Below are positions 1 to 5,132 of a stretch of DNA of 5,833 bases, one piece after another; positions within the stretch are counted from its first letter, which is position 1, and each line of letters begins with the position of its first letter. The translations under genes were made by a program, and so were the position numbers. The stretch is from positions 1 through 5,833 of the forward strand of contig QIAW01000429.1 of NCBI GenBank assembly GCA_003225655.1, given 5' to 3'. The notes beneath the pieces are model-generated. The model was given only the letters and a program-made list of their open reading frames with translations, had not been told where the DNA came from and made no database searches. This DNA is from Acidobacteriota bacterium. GTDB taxonomy: Bacteria > Acidobacteriota > Terriglobia > Terriglobales > Acidobacteriaceae.

Positions 1-210
1 CTGTATCGCAACAATCTGGTGCCTGCAACGCTTAAACTGGAGGCCATGGCCGAAGAGAGCTACCAGGCGGGCAAATCGAATGTGTTGAACGTGATCGATG
101 CCCAGCGCCGGACCAGTGACATCAAGCGCGCCTACCTCGATTCGCTTTTCAATTTTCATTCGGCCTTCGCCAGTCTGGAGGAGATTGTGGGGGAACCTCT
201 CGGTCCATGA
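1..210 (+). CDS. TolC/CzcC-family outer-membrane efflux channel, C-terminal fragment
   Basis: The reading frame is open from the first base, so only the last 69 residues of this protein are present and its start lies upstream of the window. They show the pattern of the final coiled-coil helices of TolC-like outer-membrane efflux proteins: a 'YQAGKSNVLNVIDAQR' block (the family's Y-x-x-G ... D-A-Q signature) followed by a helical stretch ending 'FASLEEIVGEPL', matching the usual A-x-x-x-L-E-x-x-x-G close. In the family, such a protein forms a trimeric barrel and periplasmic tunnel through which the inner-membrane pump expels its substrate. The stop codon overlaps the start of the adaptor gene (ATGA at 207-210), so it belongs to the same operon as the adaptor and pump. 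The substrate class cannot be read from this fragment. Confidence 0.88.
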   Translation: MYRNNLVPATLKLEAMAEESYQAGKSNVLNVIDAQRRTSDIKRAYLDSLFNFHSAFASLEEIVGEPLGP

Positions 211-1325
211 CTTCACCGATTGCAAACAAAAAGTTCTTCCTGGCCGGGCTTCTTTGCCTGGGGCTGGCCGCAGGCTGTTCTCATCATTCTTCTTCCGACG
301 AAGACGATGCTGCTTCGGATGCAACGGCCGCTGTGGCCACGGTGACTCTCACCAAGGTAACCCGTGCGGAGATCACGCGCACTCTGGCCATCACCGGCAC
401 CATCGCCGCGCTTCCTAACGAAGATGCAAAGGTAAGTTCGCTGGTCCCCGGCCGCATTGCAAAAATCCTGGTGGCTGAAGGCGACCATGTCTCCGCCGGC
501 AAAGTGTTGGCGCAAATCGATCCTCGAACCCTGCGTGATCAGATGCATCAGGCTGAAGGCGCCATCGAGCAGGCCAAGGCCAACCTGCAAAATGCGGTGG
601 CCAATCGCGACCGCAATGAGAACCTGTTTCAGCGTGGCATTGCCGCCGGCAAAGAAGTTGAGGACGCGCGCACCCAGGTCAGCGTTAGCCAGGGAGCTTT
701 CAATCAGGCGCAGGCGGCGCTTTCCATCGCCCGCCAGCAGTTGGCCCGCACGGAAATACGCTCTCCCTTGGATGCTATTGTGGTAAAACGCTTCACCAGC
801 GTGGGCGAGCAGGTGGATGGCACCGCCGCGCAGCCGGTCATTGAAGTTGCTAACGTGAAGACCGTTGAATTGCTGGGCAATGTGCCGGCGGTTTATTTAG
901 CCAGGGTCCATGTCGGCCAGAAGTTCACCCTCACCAGTGAAAGCGTTCCCGGAGTGACCTTCAATGCCAGCGTGGCCGCGGTCTCTCCGGCTGTTGATCC
1001 CACCAGTGATGTGGGCCTGGTCCGAATCCGCATCGCTAATCCCCAGGGATTGTTGCGCCTGGGAATGTTTCTGACCGCCCAGCTTCCCCTGGAGGTTCAT
1101 CCCAATGCATTGGTGGTGCCGGCCCAGGTGATTTATCGCGGCGAAGACTCTCAACCGCAGGTGTATCGGGTCAAAGAGGATAAGGCAGAGCTGGTTCCCG
1201 TAACCCTGGGGATCGAAACCCACGATAAAACCGAGCTGCTCTCTGGCCTCACGGAGGGCGACTCCGTGATTCTTTCCGGAGGCTATGGCCTGCCCGATGG
1301 CGCCAAGGTGAAGGTCAAGCAATGA
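207..1325 (+). CDS. RND efflux periplasmic adaptor (HlyD/AcrA-like membrane fusion protein), predicted lipoprotein
   Basis: This 372-residue protein should bridge the RND pump and the TolC-like channel in the periplasm. Residues 1-24 form a lipoprotein signal: KK at 8-9, a hydrophobic core, then AAGC with lipidated Cys24. A short polar linker follows (HH at 26-27, DEDD at 31-34). Residues about 73-105 are the first half of the lipoyl/barrel-sandwich domain, with 'VPGRIAKILVAEGDHVSAGK'. About 106-182 is an Ala/Gln-rich alpha-helical hairpin, and 183-216 the second lipoyl half ('IRSPLDAIVVKR'). About 217-295 is the beta-barrel and 296-372 the membrane-proximal domain. At the hairpin tip the AcrA-type R-L-S channel-docking motif appears as R136, L140 and Ala147. 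Length is normal for the family. The start overlaps the channel stop; a GGGGGA run at 189-194 lies 12 bases before the ATG, so coupling probably drives initiation. Gene order supports the role strongly; substrate is unknown. Confidence 0.93.
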   Translation: MTSPIANKKFFLAGLLCLGLAAGCSHHSSSDEDDAASDATAAVATVTLTKVTRAEITRTLAITGTIAALPNEDAKVSSLVPGRIAKILVAEGDHVSAGKVLAQIDPRTLRDQMHQAEGAIEQAKANLQNAVANRDRNENLFQRGIAAGKEVEDARTQVSVSQGAFNQAQAALSIARQQLARTEIRSPLDAIVVKRFTSVGEQVDGTAAQPVIEVANVKTVELLGNVPAVYLARVHVGQKFTLTSESVPGVTFNASVAAVSPAVDPTSDVGLVRIRIANPQGLLRLGMFLTAQLPLEVHPNALVVPAQVIYRGEDSQPQVYRVKEDKAELVPVTLGIETHDKTELLSGLTEGDSVILSGGYGLPDGAKVKVKQ

Positions 1326-4300
1326 ACCTAGTGCGCCTCTGCCACGAGAACAGGAAAGCAATTTACCTGCTGACGGCGCTGATGGTCGTCGGCGGCCTCT
1401 TTGCCGTCTTTCAGCTTCCCAGCAACATTTATCCGGAGCTGAGCTTCCCCCGCGTTGTGGTGCTTGTGCAATCCCGCGACCTGGCTCCAGACAGCATGTT
1501 GATTTCCGTGACCCGTCCGTTGGAAGAGGTGCTGAGCACGGTCCAGGGAGTGCGCCGCGTGCGCTCCAAGACCATTCGTGGAAATGCGGAGATATCAGTC
1601 CTCTTCGACGACAAGGCAGATATGCAAAACGCGCTGCAACTAGTGCAGGCGCGAGTCAACGAAGCACGCACCTCGCTGCCCGCAGAGACCGAAGTCGAGG
1701 TGGAACGGCTGTCACCCTCGGTGTTCCCCATTCTCAGCTTCGTGCTCAACGGCAAGGTGCCCAATACCGACCTTTATGACTATGCCTTCTATAACCTGCG
1801 TCCCGTATTCAGCCGGGTTCCGGGAGTTGCGCGGGTCGAAGTGCAAGCCAGCAACACCCGCGAAATTTCCATAATCGTGGACCCGCAGAAGGTGCTCTCG
1901 CACCGGCTTTCGCTGCCTGAGATTGCCGGGCGCCTGCGCGCGACCAATGGAATTACCTCCGTGGGCCGGCTGGATAAGAATTATTTGCAGTACCTGGTGC
2001 TTACCAGCGGCCAATTCACCAGCCTCGATCAGATCAGAAACACCGTCGTCGGCGCCGAAGGCGCGACTCCCATACGCCTGGCTGATATTGCCCAGGTAGA
2101 CTACGGCATGGCCGATCCTGCGACCCTCATCTATGGCAACGGCGTCCAGGCGGCCATTCTCAATGTGACCCGACAAATCGGCGGCAGCATTATTCAGATC
2201 GCGCAACAGGTCAAAGACGTGGCTGCCCATTCCGCGCAGGTCATTCCCGCCACCTTACATCTCACTGTGGTGTATGACTTGGCTGAGTTCGTGCACGACG
2301 CCATGGGCAGCGTGCGTGACGCTATCCTGATTGGCAGCTTTCTTGCCGTCGCCATTCTTTTTCTCTTTCTGCGCGAGGTTCGCACCACCCTTATCACCGC
2401 TATGTCGCTGCCTTTGACGGTCGTAGGCACGTTCCTGGTGATGCGCCTGCTGGGCAGCACCTTGAACCTGATGTCCCTGGGCGGCCTCGCCATCGCCATT
2501 GGCCTAGTCATTGATGATGCTGTGGTCGTCGTGGAAAACATTTATCGCCACATCGGCCTGGGAGAGTCTTCCATGGCCGCCGCCGAAAACGGGACCCGTG
2601 AACTCATTGGGCCAGTGATCGGCTCCACGATTACGACCGTCGTTGTCTTTCTGCCGCTGGGGCTCCTGCAAGGCTTCGTCGGCGATTTCTTCTCCTCACT
2701 TTCGCTTACCCTGGCGGCCTCGGTCCTGCTGTCGCTTCTGTTCGCGCTTACTCTGGTGCCCCTGCTCTCCGAGCAGTTTCTTACTCCTGCGCGCTATCGC
2801 GAGTCCTCGGCGCGCTTTGTTGAACCGCTTTACCGCGTTTACGAGAAGGCCTTGCGCTGGTCCCTGGCCCATCGGCTCCTTGTCGGAGGGATTACGGCCG
2901 TTTCTCTGCTGCTGGCCGTTTTCTTTTACACGCAGTTGGGGACCGACTTCCTTCCGGAGATGGATGAAGGCGGCTTTGTCATCGACTATCGCACTCCGCC
3001 CGGCACCTCTTTGGCCGAGACCAATCGCATGGTGGGGCGGATTGAAGAGCTGGTAAAAAAGACGCCCGAGGTCGATGCCTTCTCGCGCCGCACCGGCGCT
3101 GAAATGGGCCTCTTTGCCACGGAACAGAACAAGGGCGACGTGCTGGTGAAGCTCAAGCCGCCCTCCCGGCGCAGCCGCCGGGCCGAAGACGTGATTGACG
3201 GCCTGCGCGCCCAGATTGCCGCTGACATTCCCGGCATCGATGTTGAGTTTGTTCAGGTGCTGCAAGACATAATTGGCGATCTGGAAGGTACACCCGAAGA
3301 TGTTGAAGTCAAAATTTTTGGCGACAATATGCCCCAGCTCGAATCTCTTGCCGATGAGATGGAGCCCAAGATCAAGGCAATTCCAGGCATCGTGGATTTT
3401 AAAGGGATAGAAAAAGGCAATCCTGAAATGATCATCCAGATAGACCCGGTACAGGCCGGGCGCCTGGGAATGACGGTAGACCAGGTGACCGAACAAATGC
3501 AAAGTGGCCTGAAGGGGCTCTCCATGACCGAATTCCGCGAGTCGGACCGAACCGTGCCCATTCGTGTCCGCTTCCCTGACAGCTTCCGTTACGATGCCTC
3601 GTCGGTCCGGCAATTTCCAATTGTGACTCCGGCCAAACAGATTGTGCCCGTCTCTTCTCTTGCGCAAATCAGCGAACTTCAGGGTGAGAACCTGCTGCAG
3701 CGTGAGAATCAGCGTCTTATGGTTGTGCTCACCTCGCGGTTGGATAAGCGAAAAAACAATCTCGGAGGCGCCATTCAGGGGGTTCAGCGCGCGCTTGCCA
3801 CCATCCACTTTCCCGTGGGATATACCTACGAAATCGGAGGAAAGTATGAAAGCCAGCAGAGTTCGTTTAAAGACATGTTGAAGGTGCTAGGCTTCGCCCT
3901 GGCCGCCGTCTTCATCGTGCTGGTCTTTCAATTCCGCAGCTTCCAGCCTGCGGTCATTATTCTTTCCGCCGCGCCACTCTCGTTGTTCGGCGTCTTTGCC
4001 ATGCTTCTCCTCACCGGCACGGTGTTAAACGTTTCTTCGTTCATGGGAGTGATCCTCATGGTGGGCTTGGTGGTCAAGAATGGAATTATTCTCTTTGAAT
4101 ATGTCCACCAGCTCCGCGACAACCAGGGACTTTCCCTGACCGAGGCATTGGTCAGCGCCGGCCGCATCCGCATGCGTCCTATTCTGATGACCACGCTCTG
4201 TACGCTATTTGGCTTGCTTCCCCTCGCCCTCGGCCTCGGCTCCGGGGCCGAGCTGCAAAAACCCCTCGCCCTCGCCGTCATCGGCGGTCTGACTCTTTCT

Positions 4301-4417
4301 ACTTTCATTACATTGCTGGCGATGCCCGTGTTCTATGACCTGCTGGAGCGCCGTCACACTGCGCCGGGGCCTACCTCCAGCGCCACCGAACCGAATGCTC
4401 CCGAACAGAGTGCTTAA
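1322..4417 (+). CDS. RND efflux transporter permease subunit (AcrB/CzcA superfamily)
   Basis: This complete 1031-residue inner-membrane pump is of normal family length. It would work as a trimer that uses the proton gradient to export substrate through the adaptor and channel encoded just upstream. TM1 is near 11-31, followed by the 'LPSNIYPELSFPRV' block and the first periplasmic porter region. TM2-TM6 lie near 332-482, TM7 near 517-537, the second porter region at about 540-850, and TM8-TM12 near 853-1004. TM4 carries D398-D399 and E405 ('GLVIDDAVVVVEN'), and TM10 carries K919-N920 ('GLVVKNGI'); these match AcrB D407, D408 and K940. The position equivalent to CzcA D402 is Ala392, which argues against a classic heavy-metal pump. 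The 'FLPEMDEG' block at 543-550, however, resembles CusA/CzcA. The ATGA start overlap with the adaptor implies coupled translation. The C-terminal tail after about 1010 is a Pro/Ser/Thr/Ala-rich cytoplasmic extension. Confidence 0.95.
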   Translation: MNLVRLCHENRKAIYLLTALMVVGGLFAVFQLPSNIYPELSFPRVVVLVQSRDLAPDSMLISVTRPLEEVLSTVQGVRRVRSKTIRGNAEISVLFDDKADMQNALQLVQARVNEARTSLPAETEVEVERLSPSVFPILSFVLNGKVPNTDLYDYAFYNLRPVFSRVPGVARVEVQASNTREISIIVDPQKVLSHRLSLPEIAGRLRATNGITSVGRLDKNYLQYLVLTSGQFTSLDQIRNTVVGAEGATPIRLADIAQVDYGMADPATLIYGNGVQAAILNVTRQIGGSIIQIAQQVKDVAAHSAQVIPATLHLTVVYDLAEFVHDAMGSVRDAILIGSFLAVAILFLFLREVRTTLITAMSLPLTVVGTFLVMRLLGSTLNLMSLGGLAIAIGLVIDDAVVVVENIYRHIGLGESSMAAAENGTRELIGPVIGSTITTVVVFLPLGLLQGFVGDFFSSLSLTLAASVLLSLLFALTLVPLLSEQFLTPARYRESSARFVEPLYRVYEKALRWSLAHRLLVGGITAVSLLLAVFFYTQLGTDFLPEMDEGGFVIDYRTPPGTSLAETNRMVGRIEELVKKTPEVDAFSRRTGAEMGLFATEQNKGDVLVKLKPPSRRSRRAEDVIDGLRAQIAADIPGIDVEFVQVLQDIIGDLEGTPEDVEVKIFGDNMPQLESLADEMEPKIKAIPGIVDFKGIEKGNPEMIIQIDPVQAGRLGMTVDQVTEQMQSGLKGLSMTEFRESDRTVPIRVRFPDSFRYDASSVRQFPIVTPAKQIVPVSSLAQISELQGENLLQRENQRLMVVLTSRLDKRKNNLGGAIQGVQRALATIHFPVGYTYEIGGKYESQQSSFKDMLKVLGFALAAVFIVLVFQFRSFQPAVIILSAAPLSLFGVFAMLLLTGTVLNVSSFMGVILMVGLVVKNGIILFEYVHQLRDNQGLSLTEALVSAGRIRMRPILMTTLCTLFGLLPLALGLGSGAELQKPLALAVIGGLTLSTFITLLAMPVFYDLLERRHTAPGPTSSATEPNAPEQSA

Positions 4418-4430
4418 GAATTTGCCGCGA

Positions 4431-4450
4431 ATGAGCACGGATGAACACGG
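4431..4450 (+). repeat. Tandem decamer, probable dispersed intergenic repeat
   Basis: Two adjacent decamers, ATGAGCACGG (4431-4440) and ATGAACACGG (4441-4450), differ at one base. They are preceded by GCCGCGA and followed by ATTTAAGG. The whole resembles the 'CGCGAATGAACACGGATT' type of intergenic repeat that I recall as common in acidobacterial and some other environmental genomes. The repetition is visible directly; family membership is from memory. It begins 13 bases after the stop codon of the pump gene. Confidence 0.5.
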
Positions 4451-4461
4451 ATTTAAGGAAG

Positions 4462-4497
4462 CACTCTGAGCAATCAGAGTGTGAGCGTCTATTTCTT
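4462..4497 (+). terminator. Probable transcription terminator of the efflux operon (imperfect)
   Basis: CACTCTGA (4462-4469) and TCAGAGTG (4474-4481) form a perfect 8-bp stem closed by a GCAA tetraloop, a stable GNRA-type loop. An extra G-U pair (4461/4482) is possible. A T-rich run, TCTATTTCTTTATTT, begins about eight bases after the stem, further than in a textbook intrinsic terminator, and the stem is only moderately GC-rich. The position 45 bases after the pump stop codon suits an operon end. It may instead be a 3' processing or stability hairpin. Confidence 0.5.
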
Positions 4498-4531
4498 TAT
4501 TTCCCGTCATCATTATTTTTTTATGAATGTA

Positions 4532-4578
4532 ATCCTGGAGCCGCAGGCGAAGGATCTGTCCTGAGCTTGCCAAAGGAT
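4532..4578 (+). repeat. Degenerate two-unit 'ATCCT...AAGGAT' dispersed repeat
   Basis: Two consecutive imperfect units occur. The first starts ATCCTGGAGC and ends GAAGGAT (4532-4555). The second starts TCCTGAGC and ends AAAGGAT (4559-4578). Each unit has complementary ends (ATCCT with AGGAT; TCCT with AGGA), so each could fold as a small hairpin. The consensus closely resembles the 'ATCCTGAGC...GAAGGATCTG' family I recall scattered between genes of Acidobacteriota. I see no transposase nearby, so it would be a non-autonomous or palindromic-type element. Confidence 0.5.
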
Positions 4579-4755
4579 GGAGATTAGAACTACCCGCGGC
4601 CTATATCAGACCGCCAAAGGCTTCTGGGGCGATGCAGACCCGGCAAGCAGGAGCAATTACTTTTCCGTCCAAACTCAGCGCACAACAACCCGCCAGCGCC
4701 TATTCTCACTAAAGTGTGGGGCCTGCCTCTAGTAACCCCTCGGCCAAAAACCGGA

Positions 4756-4783
4756 TTGACCTCCGCCCAAGCTGGGATATGCT
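4756..4783 (+). promoter_or_regulatory. Candidate sigma70-type promoter
   Basis: TTGACC (4756-4761) matches five of six -35 consensus bases. After a 16-base spacer, TATGCT (4778-4783) matches four of six -10 bases. Transcription would start near 4790 and run toward the patatin gene with a leader of about 340 bases. The match is to the E. coli consensus only, and such matches occur by chance. Confidence 0.35.
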
Positions 4784-4813
4784 TTGTCACAGATTTAGGA
4801 GTGTTTTTACAGT
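4784..4813 (+). promoter_or_regulatory. Second candidate sigma70-type promoter, directly downstream of the first
   Basis: TTGTCA (4784-4789) matches five of six -35 bases. After an 18-base spacer, TACAGT (4808-4813) matches four of six -10 bases. The -10 is the left half of a 5-3-5 dyad, TACAG-TTG-CTGTA (4808-4820), a place where a repressor could act. It is weaker than the first candidate because of the long spacer. Confidence 0.25.
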
Positions 4814-4835
4814 TGCTGTACCGTGACTATCGGAA

Positions 4836-4845
4836 GTGATATCAC
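4836..4845. promoter_or_regulatory. Short perfect palindrome, possible operator
   Basis: GTGATATCAC is a perfect 10-base palindrome in the AT-richer part of the intergenic region, about 50 bases after the predicted start from the first candidate promoter. Palindromes this short arise by chance; listed as a possible protein-binding site only. Confidence 0.2.
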
Positions 4846-4960
4846 ACTATTTTCTCCTGAAGAATTGTCGGTCATCATTGCTGCAGGTTTGAGTCGGTGA
4901 AGACATAGGTCAGGGCATGACGGCAAGAAGCAGTATGGTTGACGGGGAAGGGTATTAAAA

Positions 4961-4975
4961 CACTAGCGGCTAGTG
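4961..4975. promoter_or_regulatory. 7-1-7 interrupted palindrome, possible operator
   Basis: CACTAGC-G-GCTAGTG is a perfect dyad with seven-base arms and a one-base centre, the geometry of a dimeric regulator site rather than an RNA hairpin (the loop is too short). The half-site ACTAGC recurs at 5042-5047. A TTGACG at 4939-4944 lies just upstream, but I see no good -10 element at the right spacing. No regulator gene is in the window, so the binding protein is unknown. Confidence 0.3.
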
Positions 4976-5021
4976 CAGTCTATCGATTCGGCATATGATG
5001 TTGAAACTAAAAGGCTTACGT

Positions 5022-5126
5022 AGCGATTTAACGATGAATTAACTAGCCTGCAAGTACCCTCCGCCCCCAACTATCTGGACCGCAGAACCAGAATGGGGTG
5101 CGCGAGTATCGAAAGCGATTTAGCGA
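5022..5126 (+). repeat. Pair of near-identical 13-base direct repeats
   Basis: AGCGATTTAACGA (5022-5034) and AGCGATTTAGCGA (5114-5126) match at 12 of 13 bases. Their starts are 92 bases apart, and the second copy ends six bases before the patatin start codon. They could be paired regulator sites or footprints of a small duplication; no function is evident. Confidence 0.3.
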
Positions 5127-5132
5127 ATAGTT

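Larger units (their letters stand above)
4418..5132. other. Long non-coding interval between efflux operon and patatin gene
   Basis: About 715 bases without a gene I can support. In order it holds: a tandem decamer repeat (4431-4450), a GCAA-loop hairpin (4462-4481), a T-rich patch (about 4490-4523), a second dispersed-repeat candidate (4532-4578), a stretch at 4580-4750 with no recognised content, two candidate rightward promoters (4756-4813), and short dyads at 4808-4820, 4836-4845 and 4961-4975. It ends with a near-exact 13-base direct repeat pair (5022 and 5114). The only open frame of note, 66 codons on the minus strand at 4590-4790, resembles nothing I know. Part of the region is AT-richer than the flanking genes (24 of 60 G+C at 4801-4860). 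Confidence 0.7.

Noticed and set aside
98..418. A 106-codon + strand frame overlapping the channel and adaptor genes.
   Set aside because: It is out of frame with two well supported genes and its product is a low-complexity Arg/His/Gly-rich shadow.
2696..3808. A 370-codon open frame on the minus strand inside the pump gene.
   Set aside because: It lies wholly antisense to the pump, whose + strand product carries all family motifs across this span. The minus-strand product resembles nothing known and fits a frame shadow in GC-rich coding DNA.
4205..4573. A 122-codon minus-strand frame spanning the pump gene end and the repeats.
   Set aside because: It crosses the pump C-terminus, the hairpin and part of both repeat elements, and has no protein family features.
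4531..4580. Possible CRISPR-like repeats.
   Set aside because: Only two diverged units without spacers of regular length, and no cas genes; a palindromic dispersed repeat fits better.
4590..4790. A 66-codon open frame on the minus strand in the intergenic region.
   Set aside because: No recognisable domain, no convincing ribosome site, and a composition rich in Arg, Gly and Pro typical of chance frames. It overlaps a candidate promoter.
5052..5100. A C-rich segment (TACCCTCCGCCCCC) that vaguely recalls another acidobacterial intergenic repeat.
   Set aside because: The resemblance is from memory, short, and without internal repetition or pairing that can be shown here.
4418..5132. Possible insertion sequence remnant or integration site in the long gap.
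   Set aside because: No transposase fragment, no terminal inverted repeats bounding the region, and no tRNA or evident target duplication.
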